The notes: generated by a model not told the origin, from the sequence alone. 11,236 bases of DNA from Candidatus Brocadia sp. (GCA_030837935.1 JAUQXU010000047.1:1-11236), one strand, 5' to 3'; numbered from the stretch's first letter, positions 1 through 7,449 are shown. Translations and numbers: made by a program.

Positions 1-1
1 T

Positions 2-868
2 AAAAACACCCTTGAATATCGGGGTGTTTTAGTCATTCAGGGTATGAAGGAGAAGCTTTCCGGATATGTCACCAACACGGACCCGGCATATACGAAGCAT
101 GGCCTTTTAGGTGTTGCAAAGGAGACCGGGACTTTTGAAAATATTGTCGAATATTGTAAGCCTGCAAACGATTGCCCGGATATTAAAGCGGCCTATCGGT
201 CTGCTCTTCTGGTGAATGAGTTTACCTTAAAGAGTTGTGAGGTACTGGATCAGTCTGAGATTAATAAAAATCGCATTAAGAAGGGATATCTGCCTGCAAA
301 CCTCGTCCTGTTGAGGGATGCTGGTGACTGTCTTCCAAAGCTTCCCAGTATAAAAACGAAATTTAAGAAAAATTTTGGCTGTTTTGTGGAAATGCCAACG
401 GAAGAGGGCATCGCCTTGCTCACCGGCATGAAAATTGTTCCCATCCCGCCCCCTACAAAAGACCTTGAAAGAGATTACACCTTGCGGGCCAATATGACCA
501 TCAAACATATGAAAAACTACGATGGGCTTTACATCCACATTAAAGGACCGGATGTGCCCGGTCATGATGGCGATGCAGACAAGAAAAAGGCCGTGATTGA
601 AGCGATTGATCAATATTATCTTACTCCACTTATAAATACTATCGACCTTGATAAGACCATTGTTGCAGTTACTGCTGATCATTCTACTCCCTGCCGGTTG
701 AAATCCCACTCTGTCGATCCCGTACCTTTACTCATCAGTGGTGGAAACATCCGGCCGGATACTACAAGTTCCTTTTCGGAAAAGACCTGTCTGAAAGGAA
801 AGATTGGGAAAATCAGCGGGACACAGCTTATGCCACTCCTCATCAAATATGCAAATGCAAATAAATAA
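2..868 (+). CDS. apgM: 2,3-bisphosphoglycerate-independent phosphoglycerate mutase, archaeal type (5'-truncated by window edge)
   Basis: The frame is open from base 2 and ends at TAA 866-868, giving 289 residues. ApgM proteins usually have about 400, so the N-terminal third, with the first metal and phosphoserine segments, lies outside the window. An ATG at 44 is internal: the residues before it (EYRGVLVIQG) already match the family. Seen in the sequence are a TDP motif near the left end, the alkaline-phosphatase-superfamily metal-binding segment KGPDVPGHDGD (about 544-573) and TADHSTP (671-691). These two carry the Asp/His ligands of the C-terminal metal site. The family interconverts 3- and 2-phosphoglycerate in glycolysis and gluconeogenesis without 2,3-BPG, in the cytosol, using divalent metals. 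The next gene overlaps its 3' end by about 20 nt, which suggests a shared transcript, although the functions look unrelated. Confidence 0.9.
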   Translation, partial: KNTLEYRGVLVIQGMKEKLSGYVTNTDPAYTKHGLLGVAKETGTFENIVEYCKPANDCPDIKAAYRSALLVNEFTLKSCEVLDQSEINKNRIKKGYLPANLVLLRDAGDCLPKLPSIKTKFKKNFGCFVEMPTEEGIALLTGMKIVPIPPPTKDLERDYTLRANMTIKHMKNYDGLYIHIKGPDVPGHDGDADKKKAVIEAIDQYYLTPLINTIDLDKTIVAVTADHSTPCRLKSHSVDPVPLLISGGNIRPDTTSSFSEKTCLKGKIGKISGTQLMPLLIKYANANK

Positions 869-1976
869 AAGGACTTGGTTAAAATGGGGTGTTATTTCTT
901 GTGGTATAGTTTCCGGTATTTCTTTAGCGGTAATCTTGATCCTTCCGGCATTTATTTCCGGAGATTTTACACAACAAAAGATAGCTCAAATAGTAGAGGA
1001 CAGATTTCAAAATGTCCGTGAGGTTGGACCGGTTTCCTTTCGTTGGCCCAATAGGGTTACTATCTCCTATCTTATTATCCAAAAGGACGGGCAGGATACA
1101 GATGCTCCAATACAGTGTGAGCATATTCAAAGCACGGTTCATCTCCTCCCCTTACTCTTCAAAAAAATTGCTATCAGAAAAATTTCCATACGCCAAATCA
1201 ACTATGAAAACCGGCTGTTGGTGAGAGATCTCGTTACCGACACATTTTCATTCGATCGTGGTGTTCTTTCGACCCATGCACGTCTCACGGTAAATGAAGG
1301 TCCTGCTACCATAAAAGGAGTGATTGATCTCCTTCAAAAGAGGCCGGCATTTGATCTTTCGTTTGAGGCAAAAGACGTTCATATTACCCAGGATATTCCA
1401 GTCCTCGGACTCATCCCTATTTTTACGGTGAAGGATGGTGAAACAGGCGGTATTCTGAGCCTTACTGGTTCTGTGCGGGGCAATGGTCTGGGCAAGGAAA
1501 TCCTCAATAAAGAGCTGGTTGCCGATGTTAAACTTGAAGTAAGGGATGGATATATCCGGGGCAATAAGATATTATCTTCTCTATTGGAAATCCTGGGAGA
1601 AAAAGACCTGTATTCGTTTGATTCCATGAAAGCGGTTATCCAGATCAGGGACAGCAAGGTTTATACCCAAAAGATGGACATTCAGGGTCAGATTATGAGC
1701 ATGAACGCGTCTGGCGTGGCTGAGTTTGAAGGCTCAATAGCTTACGATGCTTTGGTTAAATTGAACAAAGAATATTTACACGGGGACATCGAAAAAATTG
1801 CAGGGCTTATTTTAAAGGAAAACTCATTGCCAATAGAAATACGAGGTACTACAAAAAATCCCCGGGTTGCGATAAAACTTGAGAAAGATAACCTTGAACA
1901 CATCGTCAAGGGCTTGGTTAATGACTTTTTACACACCTCAAAGGAAAAACGGAAAAAAGAGGCGAAAAATAATTAG
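849..1976 (+). CDS. AsmA-like membrane-anchored protein
   Basis: The protein has a short basic N-terminus (NKRTWLKW), one hydrophobic segment of about 22 residues (GVISCGIVSGISLAVILILPAF), then about 340 soluble residues ending in a Lys-rich tail. The layout is that of a signal-anchored periplasmic protein. The soluble part alternates short beta-strand-like stretches (for example SVRGNGLGKEI and the later GTTKNPRVAIKL), as in the C-terminal regions of AsmA/DUF748-type proteins, which act at the cell envelope and in lipid transport between membranes. I place it by overall pattern and not by a diagnostic motif. I start at ATG 849 (375 residues), in the end of the mutase gene. A second ATG lies at 855, and a TTG at 804 has a purine-rich AAAGGAAAG just upstream, so a 390-residue form is possible. 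The stop at 1974-1976 lies 2 nt before the next gene, so translational coupling is likely. Confidence 0.7.
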   Translation: MQMQINKRTWLKWGVISCGIVSGISLAVILILPAFISGDFTQQKIAQIVEDRFQNVREVGPVSFRWPNRVTISYLIIQKDGQDTDAPIQCEHIQSTVHLLPLLFKKIAIRKISIRQINYENRLLVRDLVTDTFSFDRGVLSTHARLTVNEGPATIKGVIDLLQKRPAFDLSFEAKDVHITQDIPVLGLIPIFTVKDGETGGILSLTGSVRGNGLGKEILNKELVADVKLEVRDGYIRGNKILSSLLEILGEKDLYSFDSMKAVIQIRDSKVYTQKMDIQGQIMSMNASGVAEFEGSIAYDALVKLNKEYLHGDIEKIAGLILKENSLPIEIRGTTKNPRVAIKLEKDNLEHIVKGLVNDFLHTSKEKRKKEAKNN

Positions 1977-1978
1977 CT

Positions 1979-2545
1979 ATGAATTGGATTGATTACGTAA
2001 TCTTTGCCGTCTTGTTTTTTGCAACGGTCTTTGGACTTGCCAGTGGCCCGGTGCTTCAATTTCTCAGGATTGGATGCCTGCTGATCTCATTCTTTACGGC
2101 GTTGCTTTTTCATGATGTCCTGAGTAAGTTCATGATGGGCATTTTTACACCATCCACGGCCAATTTAGTAGGCTACTTTATTATCCTTGGCGTTGCGTTC
2201 ATGGCCACCTATATTGTCACCGACCTTCTAAAAAGGTTTATAGGGAAATGGGAAATAGGGATCGGGCTCAGGTTGTTGGGGGGATTGTTAGGGATACTGA
2301 AAGGGCTTGTATTTTGCGGTGTGATTATCTTCGGCGTCTTGTTGTTTTGCAGTAAATCAACCTGTGATACCGTTCATACCTCAAAGATTGCAACTCAGAT
2401 CGGGAAAGGCATGCAGGCGATCATCTCCAGTATTCCGGAAAATGTCTCAAACAAAATCAAAGGTTATGCGGACAGTATCAAGAAAAAGAATGTACCGAAA
2501 GACGCAAAACCAGACAATGATGAAGATTTCAAGTCGTCGCCGTGA
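1979..2545 (+). CDS. CvpA family membrane protein
   Basis: The product has 188 residues. Four hydrophobic segments lie at roughly residues 4-22, 30-48, 60-82 and 100-124, followed by a polar, charged C-terminal tail (SIKKKNVPKDAKPDNDEDF). The opening MNWIDYVIFAVLFFATVFGLASG and the glycine-rich fourth segment (GLRLLGGLLGILKGLVFCGVI) follow the CvpA pattern, and the length is typical. CvpA proteins are inner-membrane proteins first linked to colicin V export in E. coli and later to envelope stress tolerance; their biochemical role is unsettled. The start is fixed by the ATG 2 nt after the upstream AsmA-like gene, with only a weak GAGG-type ribosome site inside that gene's end. This points to an operon with the AsmA-like gene and a shared role at the envelope. 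Confidence 0.82.
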   Translation: MNWIDYVIFAVLFFATVFGLASGPVLQFLRIGCLLISFFTALLFHDVLSKFMMGIFTPSTANLVGYFIILGVAFMATYIVTDLLKRFIGKWEIGIGLRLLGGLLGILKGLVFCGVIIFGVLLFCSKSTCDTVHTSKIATQIGKGMQAIISSIPENVSNKIKGYADSIKKKNVPKDAKPDNDEDFKSSP

Positions 2546-2569
2546 CCTGCATGAGAAGCAAGCTCTTTT

Positions 2570-2699
2570 ATGCGTGATTCTATACGGGAAGCGGCACAAG
2601 CCAAAATGTTAAATCTGTCTGAACCGCATAAGTTATTGGGGCGGACATGAAAACTGCTGAAGCTCTTTTTCGTTCCGCCTTCAATAGTCAGTAAATTAA
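2570..2699 (+). pseudogene. 5' fragment of B2-like transglutaminase-superfamily gene (interrupted by IS)
   Basis: Reading from ATG 2570 gives 26 residues (starting MRDSIREAAQAKM, ending KLLGRT), then TGA at 2648-2650, then 15 more codons in the same frame (KLLKLFFVPPSIVSK) up to the TTAA at 2696-2699, where the IS begins. Joining this TTAA to its copy at 4020-4023 continues the frame into LTPRDLKVYQHLE and the conserved part of a PF13471-type protein. The rebuilt protein would be about 155 residues, the usual size of lasso-peptide-B2-like proteins. The TGA sits where Trp (TGG) would fit well, so it is most simply a nonsense mutation gained before or after the insertion. The fragment starts 24 nt after the CvpA-like gene. 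Its coding status is inferred from the frame match and not from motifs in this piece. Confidence 0.62.
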
Positions 2700-2717
2700 C
2701 CCGACTTTCGCAATTCG
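2696..2717 (+). repeat. Left TTAA target site plus IS terminal inverted repeat
   Basis: TTAA (2696-2699) is followed by an 18-nt repeat running from CCCGACTTTC to CAATTCG. It is the reverse complement of 4002-4019 with one mismatch (T here, C at the other end). TTAA is palindromic, so by sequence alone it could belong to the repeat. The reading-frame evidence shows it is the duplicated target. Confidence 0.85.
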
Positions 2718-2719
2718 CG

Positions 2720-3943
2720 CCCAAAAACTGTTACCGGTTGATTGATCCGGGAAGCGAATTTCGTTTTCACCGGGAGCGGTATGTGCGCAGCGCTCTGGGT
2801 GATCTGCTGGGAGAGGATTATTCGCTGGCACAGAAGGATAAGCCGTATCGTTGTTTGGATTTGTTGCCTGAGCATCGAGACGAGCTGTTTGGTTTTTTAA
2901 AAGGGCAACGGGGCAAGCTGTTTGGCGCGAAGTATGATGTGCTGCTGTATGATCTGACGAGTACGTATTTTGAAAGCGATCCGCCACCGGCGGGATCGGA
3001 TAGTAAAAAACGTTTCGGGTACAGCCGGGACAAACGTTCGGATTGCGTTCAAGTGGTTGTGGCATTGGGTATTGACGCCGGAAGGATTTCCCGTGGCCTA
3101 CGAAGTATATCCCGGCAATACAAGAGACACTGTGACACTGGAGGAGTTTCTAGATCGGATCGAAAAGCAGTATGGGAAATTTCGGCGCACCTGGCTCATG
3201 GATCGTGGTATTCCAAAAGAATCGGAGTTTTATGTTTATGTGGAAAGCCATGACTGTGTAGCTAAAGAACGTTCCATGCGTCGCCGCAGGCTCAAGCGTC
3301 TGTGGGCAAGCCTGCACGAACTTCGCAATCGAAAGCACATCACTCGTGATGACCTGCTGATGCATATCGGGGCGTTAAAGAAAGAAGCCGGGCGGGACTT
3401 TGGGCTGGTTCGTATCTCTCTGCCAAATCCCCAAGAACCGGTGAATGAGAACACGTTCCATTTCAGCCTGGATCGTGAACGTTTGCGGAGAACGTTGCGG
3501 CGTGAGGGACGCTATCTGCTTCGTTCAAATATGCAGGCCGCCTCGCCTGAAACCGTCTGGGAATCGTATCTGCTTTTGACCCGTATAGAACAGGCATTTA
3601 AGGATTTGAAGGGATCGCTTTCCATCCGTCCCATCTGGCACCACTTGGAAAAGAGAATTGAAGCCCATATTTTTGTTTCCTTTTTGGCTTTTTGTCTCCA
3701 CACGACGTTGCGAAATCTTGCGCGGGGACGAGCTGCAGGGCTGACAGCCGAAACCATTTTGGAAAAAATGTCGAACATGCAAATGATTGATGTCCATTTA
3801 CCAACCACGGAGGCCGTCACATTGTCATGAGCCGATATACCCAGCCGGACAAGGATGTTTCTCTCCTTTTGGCACAATTGGGATTAGCGCTTCCTGAACA
3901 ACCGCCGCCCAAGGTTTATGCCTCAGGACAGGTCGGTCTGTAG
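2720..3943 (+). pseudogene. IS1634-like DDE transposase, truncated and frameshifted
   Basis: Three reading frames add up to one transposase. Frame A runs from the inverted repeat through CYRLIDPGSEFRF and YDLTSTYFE (first catalytic Asp) to CVQVVVAL near 3066. Frame B continues with VLTPEGFPVAYEVYPGN, MDRGIP (second Asp, about 3198-3215) and RIEQAFKDLKG (catalytic Glu, about 3583-3615) to PTT near 3809. Frame C supplies the tail MSRYTQPDKD to QVGL, stop 3941-3943. The A-to-B switch fits one extra G in the GGG at 3067-3069. The B-to-C switch fits one lost base near 3810-3813. In addition, about 60 residues normally found between MDRGIP and the YVYVES..AKERSMRRR segment are missing (junction about 3216-3226), and roughly the first 100 residues of the family are absent. 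All three catalytic residues survive, but not in one frame. Confidence 0.88.
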
Positions 3944-3957
3944 TGCCGACCTTTTTT
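3930..3957 (+). terminator. Intrinsic terminator of the IS transposase
   Basis: AGGTCGG (3930-3936) pairs with CCGACCT (3946-3952) around a 9-nt loop that holds the transposase stop codon. Six T residues follow (3952-3957, the first shared with the stem). It would stop transcripts coming through the element, adding polarity on the genes downstream of the insertion. Confidence 0.75.
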
Positions 3958-4001
3958 ACATGACCCCTTGAATTTGCTGGCTTAGCGGCTTGCCTACCCC
4001 T

Positions 4002-4023
4002 CGAATTGCGAAGGTCGGGTTAA
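4002..4023 (-). repeat. Right IS terminal inverted repeat plus TTAA target copy
   Basis: CGAATTGCG (4002-4010) followed by AAGGTCGGG (4011-4019) and TTAA (4020-4023) is the inverted partner of 2696-2717 with one mismatch. The right TTAA is in frame with the downstream B2-like coding remnant. Confidence 0.85.
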
Positions 4024-4361
4024 CGCCACGGGATTTGAAGGTTTACCAGCACCTGGAACTGGAGAAATTAAGAGCTAAGACAGCGAAGTTTATGGACTAT
4101 ATCCTGAGTCGTAATTCATTGACGAGCAAAAATACCTGTCTCAAACGCACCTTGATTCTCTATCATTTTTTGCGTAAAATAAGGATAAATGTGCAGGTAT
4201 GTTTTGGAGCAAAATATGATAAGTTATCTGATAGTGAGGCACAAAAGAAACTCAAGGGCCATGCATGGCTTCTATACCATGGGGATATTTTCCTGGAAAG
4301 AAATACAGAGGTAACGAAGACCTACAAGCAGACGTATTGCTTTCCTGATAAGATGGAATAA
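4020..4361 (+). pseudogene. 3' fragment of B2-like (PF13471) transglutaminase-superfamily protein
   Basis: From the TTAA onward 113 codons run to TAA 4359-4361. The open frame extends back to a TTG at 3990, but codons 3990-4019 are IS sequence. The fragment holds the recognisable core: a Cys in NTCLKRTLILYHFLR (codon 4137-4139), His in GHAWLLYHGD (codon 4260-4262) and Asp in the same segment (codon 4284-4286). These match the Cys-His-Asp triad of PF13471 proteins. In lasso peptide clusters such B2 domains cleave the leader from the precursor peptide; many homologues elsewhere sit in polysaccharide or uncharacterised loci. The N-terminal third is separated by the IS, so a full protein cannot be made. 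A truncated product containing the triad could be translated from the TTG or an internal start, but I see no good ribosome site. The PF14907-type gene downstream fits the usual partner set. Confidence 0.7.
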
Positions 4362-4425
4362 ATTGGATAAAATTATCCCGGCGAATGCTGATCATTATTA
4401 GGCCTTCGGCGGCTTGTATTTGGTC

Positions 4426-4467
4426 ACCCCCTGTCTCCCCCCGTTTACGGGGGGATTTATGGGGGGT
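4426..4467. repeat. Palindromic G/C-run repeat (REP-like)
   Basis: An inner hairpin CCCCCCG (4437-4443) / CGGGGGG (4448-4454) with loop TTTA is nested inside a second arm ACCCCC (4426-4431) / GGGGGT (4462-4467). The strong double arm in an intergenic gap resembles dispersed extragenic palindromes. It lies directly upstream of the nucleotidyltransferase start and could stall transcription or limit translation there. Copy number cannot be judged from this window. Confidence 0.6.
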
Positions 4468-4484
4468 ATTTGAAATTCCTGAAC

Positions 4485-5756
4485 ATGAACATATCACACG
4501 AAAACAGGCTTTTATTATACTGTGCTCAGCCCAGGATACCAGAGGATGCACTGAATAAGGTCAAAGATATTATGTGCCCGGCATTAAACTGGGAAGTGGT
4601 CTTAGAGTCTGCGTTTTGGCATGGTATCGCCCCATTGTTATACAACAATCTTAAGGACACACAGGAAAACCATTTGATTCCCCGAGAAATTATGGCTCAG
4701 CTGAGAACAGCCTATCATGGGAATTTAGCCAGGAATATGTACCTTTATACGGAACTCAAGAGGATTTTAGAGACGCTTTGTGATAAAGGTGTGAAAGTTA
4801 TTGTACTCAAGGGTGCAGCTCTTGCGAAAACTGTTTATGGTGATATTGGTTTACGGCAAATGGGTGACGTCGATCTCCTTGTTAAAAGAGAAGACCTCCC
4901 TCATGCAGAAGATATAATGTCTGGATTAGGCTATCGCTTCCAGGGTGATATGACCCCGGACTGGTATAGAGAAAATCACCAGCACATAAGTTATATTCAT
5001 CCGGAGAAAAATATCCCGGTTGAAATTCACTGGCACATAGCAAGGAGGGCACATCTGTCCCGAATCCGTATTGTTGATACCGATATCATTGAAAGGTGGT
5101 GGAAAGGGGCTAAAACCATTGAATTTTCTGGCATTAAGGTATGTATACTCTGTCCGGAAGATCTAATCCTTCACCTCTGCCTTCATTTTTTCAAACACCG
5201 TTTTATAAGTCAAAGTGAGGGTTTTACCAGCAAAGGTGCGCTTATACAGATGTGTGATATCTTTCAAACCCTTAAACACTATAGAGACGAGATTGATTGG
5301 GGAAGGCTTACGTCTGAGGCCGAAAAATACGGAATAGAAGGCCTTATTTATACTACCCTTTTCATTGTAAGGGAAATCATGGGTGAGCACGATGACGTTT
5401 TTCATAATGCCTTCAGAAGATTCAGATCAGAGGATTTAGATAAAAAATTAGTACGGCTTATCAAGAGGAGAATCCTTATGAGAGACGATGACCATACCCT
5501 CGTTCCCAGCACGTTGATCCAATCACAAATAGCCCATACGTTTCAAGAGAAGGTAAAGATCTTGGTGAGAGGGGTATTTCCGCATCCAGAAGTTATCGCG
5601 AAAAGATATTCTGTTCCTTCGTCCTCTACGATAATCTATTTTTATTACGTAATTAGTCCGCTTAGCCTTCTTTTAAAACACATGAATGTACTATGGAATA
5701 TTCCGCATGTTAAAGAAGAGATAATCCTTAAAAAATGGATAAATGAAAAAGATTAA
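4485..5756 (+). CDS. Nucleotidyltransferase family protein (PF14907-like)
   Basis: Using ATG 4485 the product has 423 residues. Residues about 30-280 carry the pattern of the nucleotidyltransferase superfamily members grouped in PF14907. It runs from an N-terminal helical part (AFWHGIAPLLYNNL) through VIVLKGAALAKTVYGD (Lys109-Gly110) and RQMGDVDLLV (Asp128, Asp130 as metal ligands) to PVEIHWHI (Glu180, likely third carboxylate). A helical C-terminal region of about 150 residues follows and ends near a hydrophobic stretch (TIIYFYYVISPLSLLL, about 375-390). Substrate and product are unknown for this family. Members are often encoded beside PqqD- and B2-like proteins and polysaccharide genes, and here the disrupted B2-like gene is immediately upstream. 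A TTG at 4470 would add five residues, but that start is inside the repeat's right flank and has no clear ribosome site, so I prefer the ATG. Confidence 0.8.
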   Translation: MNISHENRLLLYCAQPRIPEDALNKVKDIMCPALNWEVVLESAFWHGIAPLLYNNLKDTQENHLIPREIMAQLRTAYHGNLARNMYLYTELKRILETLCDKGVKVIVLKGAALAKTVYGDIGLRQMGDVDLLVKREDLPHAEDIMSGLGYRFQGDMTPDWYRENHQHISYIHPEKNIPVEIHWHIARRAHLSRIRIVDTDIIERWWKGAKTIEFSGIKVCILCPEDLILHLCLHFFKHRFISQSEGFTSKGALIQMCDIFQTLKHYRDEIDWGRLTSEAEKYGIEGLIYTTLFIVREIMGEHDDVFHNAFRRFRSEDLDKKLVRLIKRRILMRDDDHTLVPSTLIQSQIAHTFQEKVKILVRGVFPHPEVIAKRYSVPSSSTIIYFYYVISPLSLLLKHMNVLWNIPHVKEEIILKKWINEKD

Positions 5757-5804
5757 AATTTAAACTTTTTTGGCTTCCGGCGTATCCGGTTGGGAACATT
5801 TTGA

Positions 5805-7394
5805 ATGAAAAGATTTTTTGTCATATTGGCGTTTATATTGACGACCCTTCCTCTTGTTGCATGTAAAGCCATTGCCCAGGAAGAAAAATTCTTCGACGTC
5901 ATAACTGAAATAGCCTATGGTGAGGAATGTTTAAATGCATGGCAAATTGAGGAGGCATCTGCCGTTGCCGAAAAACTGCTTTTAGCTGTCCCCGATAATC
6001 CTTATGCGTCCTTTTTTGCGGGCGAGGTACGCTTCTACGAAGGAAATTATAAAGAGTCATTATCCTTGTTACAAAAGGCATTAAAAGAGCCTGACATTGC
6101 ACAGAGTGGTCAGAAGTTTTATGACTTCGTAGATAAAATTTATCAAACAACAAGTAAATTCAAAGAGGTCAGAACTGAACACTTCCTGTTCCGGTACCTT
6201 GAAGAAAAGGATGCGATACTGGTTGATTATGCCTTAAATACCCTCGAAAAGGCTTATAGCGCTATTGGGAACGATCTTCATTATTTCCCCCAAAAACCTA
6301 TTCTTGTTGAAGTATTTCCTGACGCAGAAAGCTTTTGTACTATCTCGACACTCTCCAAAAATGAGATAGAAACCTCTGGCACGGTAGCGATCTGCCTGTT
6401 TAATCGTGTAATCATCACCAGTCCTCGCCTCCTGCCAAGAGGATATCAGTGGCTTGATACCCTGACTCATGAATACGTACATTACGTAATCATGAAAAAG
6501 ACTTACAATCGTGTACCCATTTGGCTTCACGAAGGCATTGCCAAGTATGAGGAAAAACGTTGGCTTGAAGGCACACCTCCAAAACTCCCGGTTTCTTTGG
6601 AAAGTCTGGTAGCCGAGGCTGTAGAAAAGGATTATTTTATTACCTTTGAGCAGATGCATCCCTCCCTGGCAAAATTAAAAAAGAAAGAGGATACAGCCCT
6701 CGCCTTTGCCGAAGTCTTTACGGTAATCGGTTATTTATTCAATCGCGGAGGATATCCTTTCCTGGCATCTATCCTGGACGATATTAAAAACGGTAAATCG
6801 ACAGAAGATGCGGTGTCTCTGGCAACAGGAGTTTCATTTGCCGAGTTTGAAAAGAATTGGCTGCAGGACCTGAAGCAGAAAAAATTCCGTAGGATTCATG
6901 GTATTCAGATACTTCCCACAAAGCTGCAAGAAACATCATCAATAGTAGACGACATGGAAAGCGTTGCCGAAATAGAGGTAAAGGATGCCAGGAAATATGC
7001 TGTTTTGGGTGACCTCTTACGCCGTGAAGGATTACATAGCGCAGCTATCTTAGAGTATGAAAAGGCGTTCAGGAAGGCGGGCAACATTTCTCCACAAATC
7101 CAGAACAAATTAGCCATGTCCTACATCATGGATACTCAGTATGCAAAGGCAGAGGAAATCCTGAAGGTTGCCCTTGAATATTATCCGGAATACACCACCA
7201 CATATATTTCACTGGGTGAACTCTATCAGCGAAAAGGTGAATACGATGCTGCCATAGAAATTTTATCACAAGCCAATCACATCAATCCTTTTAATCCCAT
7301 TATCCATAAAAATCTCGCACAATTATATCAGAAACTGGACAGGAAAGAGGATGCAGCTGCAGAACTCTCGCGCCTTATGCTGCTAACCAAATAA
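5805..7394 (+). CDS. TPR lipoprotein with HExxH peptidase (peptidase MA-like) domain
   Basis: The product has 529 residues. It begins with a signal peptide (MKRFFVILAFILTTLPLVAC) with lipobox LVAC at 17-20, so it is probably lipidated at Cys20. An AIAQ site at 22-25 leaves ordinary cleavage possible. Residues about 35-115 look like TPR helices. A zinc-peptidase region follows, with HEYVH at 222-226 and a downstream WLHEGIAKYEE whose Glu243 fits the third zinc ligand of the gluzincin / peptidase MA (PF13485-like) family. The C-terminal part, about 390-529, holds further TPR repeats (AILEYEKAFRKAG, AEEILKVALEYYPEYTT, AIEILSQANHINPFNP). The active-site signature is complete. Substrates are unknown; TPR parts suggest protein-protein docking at the envelope. 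The start ATG lies 48 nt after the nucleotidyltransferase stop, with only a weak GGGAA-type ribosome site. Confidence 0.85.
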   Translation: MKRFFVILAFILTTLPLVACKAIAQEEKFFDVITEIAYGEECLNAWQIEEASAVAEKLLLAVPDNPYASFFAGEVRFYEGNYKESLSLLQKALKEPDIAQSGQKFYDFVDKIYQTTSKFKEVRTEHFLFRYLEEKDAILVDYALNTLEKAYSAIGNDLHYFPQKPILVEVFPDAESFCTISTLSKNEIETSGTVAICLFNRVIITSPRLLPRGYQWLDTLTHEYVHYVIMKKTYNRVPIWLHEGIAKYEEKRWLEGTPPKLPVSLESLVAEAVEKDYFITFEQMHPSLAKLKKKEDTALAFAEVFTVIGYLFNRGGYPFLASILDDIKNGKSTEDAVSLATGVSFAEFEKNWLQDLKQKKFRRIHGIQILPTKLQETSSIVDDMESVAEIEVKDARKYAVLGDLLRREGLHSAAILEYEKAFRKAGNISPQIQNKLAMSYIMDTQYAKAEEILKVALEYYPEYTTTYISLGELYQRKGEYDAAIEILSQANHINPFNPIIHKNLAQLYQKLDRKEDAAAELSRLMLLTK

Positions 7395-7437
7395 TGGTTC
7401 CCTGGCGGAATAAGGAGTACCTTCTATTTCATCACAA

Positions 7438-7449
7438 CTACTATAGTAG
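7438..7449. other. 12-bp perfect palindrome between genes
   Basis: CTACTATAGTAG reads the same on both strands and lies about 90 nt before the rubredoxin-MBL gene. It could be an operator half-site pair or part of a weak transcript-end hairpin (no T-run follows). I have no further support for a function. Confidence 0.25.

Larger units (their letters stand above)
2700..4019 (+). mobile_element. Degenerate IS4-superfamily (IS1634-like) insertion sequence, 1320 bp
   Basis: The element is bounded by 18-bp inverted repeats (2700-2717 and 4002-4019, one mismatch) and by TTAA on both sides (2696-2699, 4020-4023). It carries one DDE transposase gene in the plus direction, broken by several lesions, and an intrinsic terminator just after the transposase stop. 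Full-length relatives are nearer 1.7-1.9 kb with transposases of about 550 residues, so this copy has lost material at the 5' end and inside the gene. It is therefore not self-mobile, though its ends look intact and could still be recognised by a related transposase elsewhere in the genome. Family assignment rests on transposase motifs recalled from IS1634-type proteins. The 4-bp TTAA duplication is shorter than the 5-6 bp I associate with that family, so the subgroup is uncertain. Confidence 0.85.

Noticed and set aside
227..709. Minus-strand frame of 160 codons opposite the phosphoglycerate mutase gene
   Set aside because: It overlaps a strongly supported coding region throughout, and its translation resembles no family I know.
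2648..2650. TGA read as selenocysteine or as Trp by a variant code
   Set aside because: The other genes here end in TGA or TAA normally, no SECIS-like hairpin is evident just downstream, and the gene is interrupted by an IS anyway.
2464..2724. Minus-strand small gene between the CvpA-like gene and the IS
   Set aside because: It spans the CvpA end, the split B2-like gene and the IS end, so it crosses an insertion boundary and cannot be an old gene.
3060..3075. Programmed frameshift in the transposase
   Set aside because: The GGG run is short and not a classic slippery site. The same gene has a second frameshift, an internal deletion and a missing N-terminus, so decay explains it better.
2738..3253. 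Separate transposase reading frame starting at TTG 2738
   Set aside because: It is only the frame-A piece of the broken transposase. Residues before the TTG (NCYR) already match the family, and the tail after 3070 is out-of-frame sequence.
4252..4551. Minus-strand frame across the repeat region
   Set aside because: It runs through the palindromic repeat and two plus-strand coding ends without family features.
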